Source: Porphyromonadaceae bacterium UBA7048 (lineage in GTDB: Bacteria; Bacteroidota; Bacteroidia; Bacteroidales; Muribaculaceae). From it: 30,405 nt of DNA. The translations under genes and the position numbers were made by a program. Location of the stretch: assembly GCA_002493945.1 (NCBI GenBank), contig DLAL01000049.1, forward strand, positions 1-30,405, written 5' to 3'. This document shows positions 1 to 7,940 of the stretch, piece by piece. Below the pieces are notes generated by a model. The model had not been told where the DNA came from and ran no database searches. It worked only from the letters and a program-made list of their open reading frames with translations. Within the stretch, counting starts at the first letter, position 1, and each line of letters begins with the position of its first letter.

Positions 1-2997
1 GACAGGTCCGACTTGTCCGACGGCGGTGCTGTCAGGGACTGCGACCGCCGTGCTGTCAGCCGAGACTTCCTCCGCAGGGGCCTCAGCCTCCGCAGACGCC
101 CCGGACTCTTCCGGCACTTCCTGCTCCGCCGGCTCCTCTTCAGGCAATTCCTCGACTTCCTCGGGAGTGAGGAGGTCGGCCTGCGCGTCGACGTAGTTCT
201 GCTGCTCGAGATAGTTGAAATACTCCTCGAAGGAGCGGCCCTGCTCTATGAGTATGCTAAAGTTGGCCTCGCTGATGGCGATGGGGCGTACGCCCGGACG
301 GAGGCTGAAATCCTCGGAGTCGGCCATGACACGGCGGTAGTGGTCGAGTTCGGCCTGATTATCGAATCCACTGACTATAACCATGCCGAGGCGTCCGAAG
401 TTCATCTGCTCGAGGTCGAAGTCCTTGACGACGAAGGAGCGGAAGTTGTGGCGCGCTATGTCGAAGAGCAGTTCGTTGGTGGGCACGCGGTCGGTGTCGA
501 ACGTGAAGACGAGCTTCTGCCGTGCGTCGGGGTTGAGCTCGAACTGCGCGGCGGTGCTGTCGGCGGCCATCGTGGTGGAATCATTGGTCAGACGGAGGTC
601 CCATATCATGCCGCGCATGTTGGTGCCCGTACCGGCCTGCAGCTCGCGGCCCTGGGCCATGCCCTTGAGCCATGCCGAGGCCACGGGGGTGATGTCGGTG
701 TCGGGATAGCGGTCGAGAAGCTCGCGCAGGACTTCGTTGAACGACTTGGAGTCCTTCTCTGTAACGTAGGCCAGCGCGTGCAGGAACATGAACTTCGGAA
801 GAATCTTGCTCAGCGGATACTTCTCATTGACGTACTCGTAGGCGCGGTGCACCTCGGCGTTGCGGTTGTCAAGATATGCCTCGTAGGTGTTCTCGTAGAG
901 TTCCTGCATGCGCGAGTCCATCGAGCGGAGCGTGCCTATGTAGTCGGGGTCGCGGAGGGCGACGCCGTACTTAGAGTCGGCGAAGTCGCTGAGTATGAGC
1001 TGGCGGTACTGCTCGGCACGCGCCGTGTCGCCCATGCGCATGTACATGAGGTAGAGGTTGTAGTAGGTGTCGAGCCGGTAGATATTGTCAGGATAGTCCG
1101 ACAGCAGGCGCCCGAACTCCGTGGCCGCCGAGCCGAAGTCGTCGAGTTTGTCCTTGAGGATGACGCCCATGTTGTACAGGCCTTCCTGAATGACATCGTG
1201 CGAGTTGGCGATTTCGGTCTCCGTGGAGGGTATCTGCGCAAGGTAGTACTCGGGATAGTGGGGGTCCGCAGACTTGTCGGGCTCGCCTGGATCTTTTTCT
1301 TCGGCCGGCTCTTCGCCCTCTTCGGCCGGCACCTCCTCGCCCGAATCCTGACCGGCGGCAGTGCCGTCGGCCGCCGCGGCATCGAAGTCGTCGGTATTGA
1401 ACGACGCCTTGTTGCGCCGGCGCCAGTCGTCCTCGAGCTTACGCGAGCCCCAGCGCTTCTGGAAGTCGGTCTTGCCGGCGTTCTTGGTGGCGGTGTTGTA
1501 GAAGTACCACGAATTGTCCGAGTTGATGGTGAAGGACTGACTGTTGTGGTCCTGCAGACCTCCGCCCTGGGCAGCCTGGTTGGCGAGGTACTCCTCGCGC
1601 GCGGCGTCCTCCTGCTCCTTCTTCTCTTTCTCCTTGAGTTCCTTTATGATTTTGTCGATGACCTTGAGGCGCTCTTCGGGCGACATGGCCGCCAGACGCA
1701 GAAGGGAGTCCTGGAGGTTGACGTTCTGGGAGTATACGGCCAGCTCATCGAGCACGTCGGAGCGGCGCTTGATCAGGGCATAGCCGGGATATGACTCGGG
1801 CAGCTGCGGCACGGCCTCGGAGTAGGACGGCTGCGCCTTCTCGTAGTTTCCGCGCATGAAGTAGAGCTCGCCGAGACGCAGCTGGTTGATGGCCTTGTCG
1901 ATGCCGTTGCGCGTCGACTTCTCGTTGGCGGTCTCGTAGTTCTCGATGGCGCGCAGAGTGTCGCCGCGGCTGAGATAGAGGTTGCCGATGGCGTAGTAGA
2001 TCTGGTCGAGGTATTCCTTGTTGCGGTCGTAGCGTGTCATGCGCCTGAGGGCCTTTACCTCGGGCTCGATGTCGGCTCCGGAGTAGACCTCGCTCTGCTT
2101 GATGCGTGCGTTGAACTTGGTGCGGTACGACGTGGACGACGACGAACCGGCGGCGGCGAATGCCTTGTATGCGTTCTCGTTCTGCCCGAGCCGCTGGTAG
2201 AGCTGTCCGAGCAGGAAGTTGAGACGGGTCTTCTGCTCTTTCTTCGCCCCCTTGACGGCCTCGACCATGAAGGGAAGAGCCTCCTCGTACTGCCCGGCGT
2301 GGACGTAGAAGTCGGCGTAGGCGAAGTTGTAGAGGCGGCGCAGACGGTTGTTGGTGAGGTCGTCGACCTTGATGCGCGTAAGTATCATCTCGGCCTCGAA
2401 CTGCCATCCGAGAGCGATGTATGACAGCGCCTGCATAAGCTTGGCCTCGGTGACCGTGGCCGGAAGCCATGAGAAGTGGCGCGAGGTGTAGAAGAATGTG
2501 GAGGCGGCTCCGAGAAAATCGCCGTTGTAGAACTGACCGCGTCCGAGCATCATCCATGCATTGTGCAGGAAGGGGTTGTACTCGTCGCGCTTCATCCACT
2601 CCTTGTAGGCAGGGTCCTTCGACTTTCCGGCTTTCTTGGCCGGCTTCTTCTTGATGGATCGGAGCTGGATGGCCTTCTGGGCCTTCTCTATGGAGCGGTC
2701 GAAGTTTCCCGAGGGCTGGGGAGCGTTCTTGTCGGCCTTGGCCTCGACGGGGTGCATGAAGAGCAGGCGCGAGTAGTCGTCCTCGTACTTCGTCTCCATC
2801 TCCTCAAGAGTCTCCACGAAGTGGGTGTTGCCGTTATAGTAGATGTTGTAGCGCGTGATGAACTCCTGATAGCGGCGGTTGCCGGCCGTGTTCTTCTTGG
2901 CCGAACATGCGGACAGCAGCAACGCCGCCGCCACAGCGACGACGCACATGAGCAGTGCCGCCATGCGGCGGAGAGGATTTGCAGGGCTTGTGTACAT
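1..2997 (-). CDS. porW: PorW/SprE-type TPR lipoprotein (type IX secretion accessory), C-terminus cut by window edge
   Basis: The frame stays open from an ATG at 2997 to the left edge: 999 codons with no stop, so the C-terminus is missing. A signal peptide with a lipobox (LLLSAC, Cys31) predicts an outer-membrane-facing lipoprotein. The segment just after it (CSAKKNT, then a YNIYYNG motif) resembles the N-terminus of PorW/SprE proteins, which are needed for type IX secretion and gliding in Bacteroidota. The rest is mostly TPR-like helical repeats (for example LGQLYQRLGQNENAYKAFA and IGNLYLSRGDTLRAIENYE), broken by a Lys/Glu-rich helix, an acidic Glu/Ala/Pro stretch around residues 540-570 and another near the visible end. 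It begins 29 bp after the HD phosphodiesterase and is probably co-transcribed with it and rel. The TPR lipoprotein call is firm. Assignment to PorW/SprE rests on recalled N-terminal motifs and overall layout. Confidence 0.75.
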   Translation of the reverse strand, partial: MYTSPANPLRRMAALLMCVVAVAAALLLSACSAKKNTAGNRRYQEFITRYNIYYNGNTHFVETLEEMETKYEDDYSRLLFMHPVEAKADKNAPQPSGNFDRSIEKAQKAIQLRSIKKKPAKKAGKSKDPAYKEWMKRDEYNPFLHNAWMMLGRGQFYNGDFLGAASTFFYTSRHFSWLPATVTEAKLMQALSYIALGWQFEAEMILTRIKVDDLTNNRLRRLYNFAYADFYVHAGQYEEALPFMVEAVKGAKKEQKTRLNFLLGQLYQRLGQNENAYKAFAAAGSSSSTSYRTKFNARIKQSEVYSGADIEPEVKALRRMTRYDRNKEYLDQIYYAIGNLYLSRGDTLRAIENYETANEKSTRNGIDKAINQLRLGELYFMRGNYEKAQPSYSEAVPQLPESYPGYALIKRRSDVLDELAVYSQNVNLQDSLLRLAAMSPEERLKVIDKIIKELKEKEKKEQEDAAREEYLANQAAQGGGLQDHNSQSFTINSDNSWYFYNTATKNAGKTDFQKRWGSRKLEDDWRRRNKASFNTDDFDAAAADGTAAGQDSGEEVPAEEGEEPAEEKDPGEPDKSADPHYPEYYLAQIPSTETEIANSHDVIQEGLYNMGVILKDKLDDFGSAATEFGRLLSDYPDNIYRLDTYYNLYLMYMRMGDTARAEQYRQLILSDFADSKYGVALRDPDYIGTLRSMDSRMQELYENTYEAYLDNRNAEVHRAYEYVNEKYPLSKILPKFMFLHALAYVTEKDSKSFNEVLRELLDRYPDTDITPVASAWLKGMAQGRELQAGTGTNMRGMIWDLRLTNDSTTMAADSTAAQFELNPDARQKLVFTFDTDRVPTNELLFDIARHNFRSFVVKDFDLEQMNFGRLGMVIVSGFDNQAELDHYRRVMADSEDFSLRPGVRPIAISEANFSILIEQGRSFEEYFNYLEQQNYVDAQADLLTPEEVEELPEEEPAEQEVPEESGASAEAEAPAEEVSADSTAVAVPDSTAVGQVGPV

Positions 2998-3026
2998 CTA
3001 AGTAGTATAACGGCTTCCGCTCCTTC

Positions 3027-5075
3027 TTATTGTGCTGACGGAGTGGTCGGGGGCGCCGGCACGGCCGTAGTCTCGGCGGCAGGCTTCGGGGCCGTGGGAT
3101 AGGCGATACGCGAGTGATAGATGGTCATGAGACGCTTGATGAAGGCTTCCTTGATGACGGGGATGTCGCGGAAGGTGAGCGGCGAGTCGTTGTGGAGTCC
3201 TTCGGCAATCTGGCCGTCAATGATGCGGTTGACCAGCGCGGAGATGTCCTCGCGCGTATGTCCGGTGAGCGAGCGCGATGCGGCCTCGACGGCATCGGCC
3301 ATCATGAGCAGCGAAGTCTCGCGGCTGCGCGGATTCGGACCGGGATAGGAGAATGGAGCCTTGTCGACGTCCTCGCCCGGATGCGCCTTGCAGTAGGTGA
3401 TGTAGAAGTACTTGGCCATGCCGGCGCCGTGGTGCTCGCGGATGAAGTTCTGTATGGACTGCGGCAGTCCGGCGCGGTCGGCCAGCGAGAGGCCGTCATT
3501 GACATGGTTGATGACGATGGCAGCGCTGCGCTCGGGGGGCAGGGCGTCGTGAGGATTGACGCCATGCTGGTTCTCGGTGAAGAACGCCGGGTTGGAGAGC
3601 TTGCCGATGTCGTGATATAGCGCTCCGGCACGTACGAGGAGGACGTTGGCGCCTATGCGCTGGGCGGCGTCGGCGGCGAGATTGCTCACTGCCACGGAGT
3701 GCTGGAAGGTGCCGGGACATTCGTTGCTCAGGCGCATCAGCAGAGGATTGTTGATGTCGGCCAGCTCGACGAGGGTGACTTCCGACACGAAGCCGAACAG
3801 GCGCTCGACGGCGAACATGAGGATGTAGGCCATCGACGTGAGGGCGGCGTTGACCAGCAGGAAGGCGGTCATGCGCCACGTAAACGCCTCGAACGAGCCG
3901 TTCATGAGCAGTTCGAGCGACACGTAGGCGCAGCAGTAAGCCAGAGCCACGACGCCGGAGGTGCGTAGAAGCTGCGAGCGGCGGGAGAGTTCGCGGAGGG
4001 AGAAGACGGCAGCGGCGGCCGCACAGAACTGGAGGAAGAGGAATTCGAGGGCGAAGGCCGTGACACCGGCGCATATCAGCGCCAGGGCGCCGGTAGTGAA
4101 GAGCGCCGTGCGACCGTCGAAGAACACGAGCACGAGTATGGGCACTATCATCATGGGGGTGATGTAGATGCCCTGGGCCACGAAGTAGTTGAGCCCGACG
4201 CCGACGAGGAAGAAGAGCGTGACCATGGAGTAGACGAAGGTCAGTGCCCGTATATTATCGTAGATGGCCGCGCAGAAGTAGCGGAGATAGAGCAGCAGGG
4301 CCGTGAGAATCAGCGCCACATAGAGGAACTGTCCCAACAGCATGAGCCACTTGCTCTGCGTCTCGCGTGTGTTGAGCTGTGAGAGCATGGTCTCGTAGGT
4401 GCGCAGGTTGGTGAAGTCCTGCGAGCTGATGACAGCGCCTTTGTCGATGATGGTCTGTCCCTGAAGGATGATGCCGCGGTCGGCGGTGATGGTGAGATAG
4501 TCGTACTCGTAGTTGCGGCGGCACTCCTCCTCATTGCGCGTGTAGTTGGGCAGCAGCAGGTTCTGGAGGTTGGCCTGCATGAAGTAGCGGTGCAGGGCCG
4601 AATCGGTGATGACCGAATCGAGATAGAGATAAGCGTCGCGCGGCGATGTGAATCCTGAGGTCGGCATCTCGCTCAGGATATTCTTCTCGAGTATACGCAC
4701 CTTGGGTAGCTTCCCGGCGGCAATCTCGTCGCCCGTGGTGAGGTCTACGATGCCCGTGGCATAGAGTCCGCGCAGCTCCTGTGCCAGACGGTTACGCAGA
4801 GAGGGGTCGGACGATGCCGGCAGACGCTCCACGATGGTGTCGATGATTAGCTGGTTGAGCTCGTAGATGGGGACGAAGCGCGCATTCAGCGAGTCGCGGG
4901 CCGCGATGAGTGTGGCCGAGTCGGGATGGATGGGGATGTCGAATGGAGCTATCAGCTTGGAGTAGTTCCAGGGACGGCCCTCCTCGTAGTTGTATCGGTT
5001 GGCCTCGGGATGAGGATAGAAATATACGATGACGATCGTTGCAGCTAAAGCGAGTAGGATTTTCTTGAGTAGCAT
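3027..5075 (-). CDS. 7TM-HD (PgpH-type) cyclic dinucleotide phosphodiesterase
   Basis: A 682-residue membrane protein with the 7TMR-HDED / 7TM / HD layout. One N-terminal membrane anchor (about residues 5-22) is followed by an extracytoplasmic domain (about 25-240), then a bundle of hydrophobic segments (about 245-425), then a cytoplasmic HD domain. HD signatures are visible: FQHSVAVSN (His459), ALYHDIGKL (His488-Asp489), and further His residues in the NHVNDG and REHHGAG motifs. In PgpH, the studied Firmicutes relative, this domain hydrolyses c-di-AMP to pApA; that substrate here is inferred from the family. The Pro/Ala/Thr-rich C-terminal tail is probably disordered. It starts 19 bp after rel and ends 29 bp before the PorW/SprE gene, so the three look like one operon linking nucleotide second messengers to the envelope. 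Confidence 0.88.
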   Translation of the reverse strand: MLLKKILLALAATIVIVYFYPHPEANRYNYEEGRPWNYSKLIAPFDIPIHPDSATLIAARDSLNARFVPIYELNQLIIDTIVERLPASSDPSLRNRLAQELRGLYATGIVDLTTGDEIAAGKLPKVRILEKNILSEMPTSGFTSPRDAYLYLDSVITDSALHRYFMQANLQNLLLPNYTRNEEECRRNYEYDYLTITADRGIILQGQTIIDKGAVISSQDFTNLRTYETMLSQLNTRETQSKWLMLLGQFLYVALILTALLLYLRYFCAAIYDNIRALTFVYSMVTLFFLVGVGLNYFVAQGIYITPMMIVPILVLVFFDGRTALFTTGALALICAGVTAFALEFLFLQFCAAAAAVFSLRELSRRSQLLRTSGVVALAYCCAYVSLELLMNGSFEAFTWRMTAFLLVNAALTSMAYILMFAVERLFGFVSEVTLVELADINNPLLMRLSNECPGTFQHSVAVSNLAADAAQRIGANVLLVRAGALYHDIGKLSNPAFFTENQHGVNPHDALPPERSAAIVINHVNDGLSLADRAGLPQSIQNFIREHHGAGMAKYFYITYCKAHPGEDVDKAPFSYPGPNPRSRETSLLMMADAVEAASRSLTGHTREDISALVNRIIDGQIAEGLHNDSPLTFRDIPVIKEAFIKRLMTIYHSRIAYPTAPKPAAETTAVPAPPTTPSAQ

Positions 5076-5094
5076 GGTCGTATTCAGGCTGTGG

Positions 5095-7377
5095 TCAGTG
5101 TATACGTGTGGCGCGGGTGACGCCAGTTATGGCACGGGTGCGCCGGCAGAGGTCATCGACCACCTCGGTGTCGTTGACCCGTACCCAGAGGTCGGCCTCG
5201 AACACCTCGCCGCTCGCCTCGATGGAGAGCTTGCGCATGTCGATGCCGAGATGGTTGGATATGAGCTGTGTTATCTCCTGGAGTATGCCCCGGCGGTCGA
5301 TGCCCTCGATGCGGATGTGGGCTGTGAAGAGCTCGTTGAGGTCGGCCCACTCCGTGGCGACGATGCGCGAGCCGAATCCGGCCTTGAGCACCTGCGCCCG
5401 GGGACAGTCGAGGGAGTGTATCTCGACTTTGTTGTCATCGGTGACATATCCCATGACGTCGTCGCCGTGGATAGGGTTGCAGCATGGCGCTATGACATAG
5501 TTGGGCGAGCCTCCGGCAGACGAGAGGCGGTAGGTCTCCTTGGTGTTGATGGTACCTGCGGCCGCGGCGGTGTCGGCACTGCGGGTGTCGGCGTCGGTCG
5601 GCGCCGGAGATGAGCCGCCCATCATCTTGCCGATGAGGGGAATCTTGGAGAGCAGTCCCGAGCCCTGGCGCGGAGTGCGCTCGGCCTTGCGGAGGGGCTT
5701 GATGAGGAAGTCGCCCAGAACAATCTCGTCGGCGCCGAGCTGATAGCAGAGCTCGTCGCGGTTGGACACTTGGAAGATGCCGAGCATCTTGGTCATGACA
5801 TAGTTGCTCTCGGAGATGCCGTTGTCGCCGAGCCATCGCTCGAGCATCTCGTTGCCTTTGACGATGACGGGCTGGCGGAGTGCGCGCAGACCCTTGCGCA
5901 GACGTGTGCGCGCCTTGGCCGTGACGAGGTACTGCTCCCATTCGGCAAGGGGCATCTGGGTCTTGGACGTGAGGATTTCGACCTGGTCGCCGCTCTTGAG
6001 CTCGGACTGCAGGGGCATGAGCTTGTGGTTGACCTTGGCGGCTATACAGTGCAGACCTATCTCGGAGTGGAGGTTGAAGGCCAGGTCGAGCACGGTGGCG
6101 CCCTTGGGGAGCGTGACGAGCTCGCCGGCAGGGGTGAACACCACTATTTCAGATGAGAAGAGGTTGAGCTTGAGCGTATTGAGGAAGTCGATGTCGTCCG
6201 GGCCCGGATTGTCGAGGATGTCCTTGATGGTCTTGAGCCACGCGTTTAGCTCCGATTCCTCGTCGCCGTCGCCTATCTTGTACTTCCAGTGTGCGGCGAA
6301 TCCCTTCTCGGCGATGGCGTCCATGCGCTCGCTGCGTATCTGCACCTCGACCCAGTTGCCGTCGGGGCCCATGACGGTAAGGTGGAGGGCCTGGTAGCCG
6401 TTGGCCTTGGGCGTGACTATCCAGTCGCGCGTGCGGGTCGGATGGAGCTGATAGAGGTCGGTGATGGCCGAATATATCGACCAGCATATGGCCTTCTCCT
6501 TGCTCTGGTCGTCGCACTTGAAGACTATGCGCATGGCATAGAGGTCATAGACCTCCTCGAAGGGAAGGTGCTTGGTCTCCATCTTGTTGTAGATGGAGTA
6601 GACTGACTTGAGTCGCGCCTTGGCCTCGTACTGTATGCCGAGGCGGTCAAGACTGGCCTTGATAGGTGCTGAGAAGTCGGTGTATACGGCCGAGCGCCGG
6701 GCCTCGCTGGCCTGGATTTTGGCTGATATCTCGCGGTAGATGTCGGGGTGCTCGTGCTTGAAGCTGAGGTCCTCGAGCTCGGTCTTGATGGAGAAGAGGC
6801 CCAGGCGGTGCGCCAGCGGAGCGTAGATGTATAGTGTCTCGCCTGCAATCTTGTAGCGCTTGTTGGGCGCCATGGAGCCGAGGGTGCGCATGTTGTGCAG
6901 ACGGTCGGCCATCTTGATTAGGACCACACGGATGTCCTCGCTCATTGTGAGGAGGAGCTTGCGGAAATTCTCGGCCTGCAGGGAGGCGCGGTCGCCGAAT
7001 ATGCCGCCGGAAATCTTGGTGAGACCCTCGACGATGACGGCCACCGTATGCCCGAAGTGCTGCTCGATGTCCTCGACGGTGAAGTCCGTGTCCTCGACAA
7101 CATCATGGAGCAGGGCGGCACAGATTGATGTGGACCCCAGACCTATCTCCTGCGAGACAATGCGGGCCACGGCTATCGGGTGCATGATATACGGCTCACC
7201 CGAACGGCGGCGCACACCGGCATGAGCGGCCTTGGCGAAGTTGAACGCCTTCTCGATAATCTCCACTTTCTTGCGATGATTGCTGCGCAGATAACCGTCA
7301 AGAAGTTCCTGATAGGCTTCCTGAATCATCTGCTCATCACGCTGTGCCTGAAGTGTACCGTCGGTTTCCATAGCCAA
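5095..7377 (-). CDS. rel: bifunctional (p)ppGpp synthetase/hydrolase (Rel/SpoT family)
   Basis: A 760-residue long-form RSH enzyme, which makes and degrades the stringent-response alarmone (p)ppGpp. The order of domains is typical. The hydrolase HD domain has PYIMHPIAVA, the HDVVEDTD motif at His91-Asp92 and IKMADRLHNMRTL near 154-166. The synthetase domain has RLKSVYSIYNKM, the DLYAMRIVF motif near 278-286 and GYQALHLTV near 327-335. The TGS domain covers about 411-470, a Cys-containing region (APCCNPIHGDD) lies before the end, and a C-terminal ACT domain covers about the last 75 residues. Both catalytic halves look intact, so the protein should be bifunctional. An Ala/Thr/Asp-rich linker near 590-620 is unusual for its length. 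It is the first gene of the rel / HD phosphodiesterase / porW run, and has a good Bacteroidota promoter upstream. Confidence 0.95.
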   Translation of the reverse strand: MAMETDGTLQAQRDEQMIQEAYQELLDGYLRSNHRKKVEIIEKAFNFAKAAHAGVRRRSGEPYIMHPIAVARIVSQEIGLGSTSICAALLHDVVEDTDFTVEDIEQHFGHTVAVIVEGLTKISGGIFGDRASLQAENFRKLLLTMSEDIRVVLIKMADRLHNMRTLGSMAPNKRYKIAGETLYIYAPLAHRLGLFSIKTELEDLSFKHEHPDIYREISAKIQASEARRSAVYTDFSAPIKASLDRLGIQYEAKARLKSVYSIYNKMETKHLPFEEVYDLYAMRIVFKCDDQSKEKAICWSIYSAITDLYQLHPTRTRDWIVTPKANGYQALHLTVMGPDGNWVEVQIRSERMDAIAEKGFAAHWKYKIGDGDEESELNAWLKTIKDILDNPGPDDIDFLNTLKLNLFSSEIVVFTPAGELVTLPKGATVLDLAFNLHSEIGLHCIAAKVNHKLMPLQSELKSGDQVEILTSKTQMPLAEWEQYLVTAKARTRLRKGLRALRQPVIVKGNEMLERWLGDNGISESNYVMTKMLGIFQVSNRDELCYQLGADEIVLGDFLIKPLRKAERTPRQGSGLLSKIPLIGKMMGGSSPAPTDADTRSADTAAAAGTINTKETYRLSSAGGSPNYVIAPCCNPIHGDDVMGYVTDDNKVEIHSLDCPRAQVLKAGFGSRIVATEWADLNELFTAHIRIEGIDRRGILQEITQLISNHLGIDMRKLSIEASGEVFEADLWVRVNDTEVVDDLCRRTRAITGVTRATRIH

Positions 7378-7403
7378 ATCTGTGCATATTTTCCAATAAA
7401 CAG

Positions 7404-7434
7404 CAAATTTAGCAATATTTCGCGAAATGCCAAA
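7404..7434 (-). promoter_or_regulatory. Bacteroidota-type promoter of rel
   Basis: On the minus strand TTTG (7431-7434) is separated by 19 bp from TAAATTTG (7404-7411), matching the -33 TTTG / -7 TAnnTTTG consensus of the Bacteroidota primary sigma factor. The rel ATG lies 26 bp downstream. Confidence 0.75.
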
Positions 7435-7442
7435 AATTATTT

Positions 7443-7940
7443 TCAGAACCGGACCTCAAAGGTCTGCCGGGGGAGGTATGGCAGGACGGCGGCGAACAGC
7501 GTGCCGCGGCGGTTGTCGAAGAGCATGCCGCAGGGCATGGCGGCGGATATGAGAGCTGCGGTCTCGGGCAAGGCGTTGAGTATAAGCATCCTGACGCCGG
7601 TGACCACGAGCGCGCCGAGGGCGTCGGGCGTACAGTCGGCGGCATCGGCCACGACGAAGTCGGCGTCCGGTGCGCCGATGACGGTGCGCGACGAGGCACG
7701 GCGCACGGCGCCCTCAAGCAGCCGGGGCTGCGACGACACTATCATGACGCTCTTGGGCCGGAAGTGCGTCACGAGCCTGAAGAGCAGTCGGATGCGCCGG
7801 TCGGGCGAGATGTCGGCATAGCCGTAGTAGGGGTAGCGCTGGCGCAGCACCTCGGTGATGAGCGTGTAGGCGAAGGGCGAGTGGATGCCGAAGCCCCTGC
7901 CGTGCCGCCAGCAGCGGAAGCGGCTCAGGATTCCTTGCAT
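7443..7940 (-). CDS. short degenerate 'HSPF' methyltransferase-like protein
   Basis: A 165-residue protein. The N-terminus (RHGRGFGIHSPFAYTLITEV) matches the characteristic 'H-G-x-H-S-P-F' opening of a Bacteroidota family of class I SAM-dependent methyltransferases, in my memory usually well over 200 residues. Here the protein is short. The place where the glycine-rich SAM-binding motif I should be (after PKSVMIV, about residues 62-75) reads SSQPRLLEGAV instead of a GxGxG loop. It also ends soon after FDNRRGTLFAAVLPYL, with no catalytic C-terminal half. I infer a relic or repurposed non-catalytic fold. The ATG overlaps the end of the YfhO gene by 16 bp, so the two are translationally linked. 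An alternative is an unrelated small protein sharing only the N-terminal motif. Confidence 0.6.
   Translation of the reverse strand: MQGILSRFRCWRHGRGFGIHSPFAYTLITEVLRQRYPYYGYADISPDRRIRLLFRLVTHFRPKSVMIVSSQPRLLEGAVRRASSRTVIGAPDADFVVADAADCTPDALGALVVTGVRMLILNALPETAALISAAMPCGMLFDNRRGTLFAAVLPYLPRQTFEVRF

Noticed and set aside
13..1794. Open plus-strand frame of 593 codons opposite the PorW/SprE gene
   Set aside because: Its product is a mosaic of Val/Leu/Gly/Arg without domains, and the minus strand reads a full TPR lipoprotein. Long antisense frames are a by-product of G+C-rich codon use.
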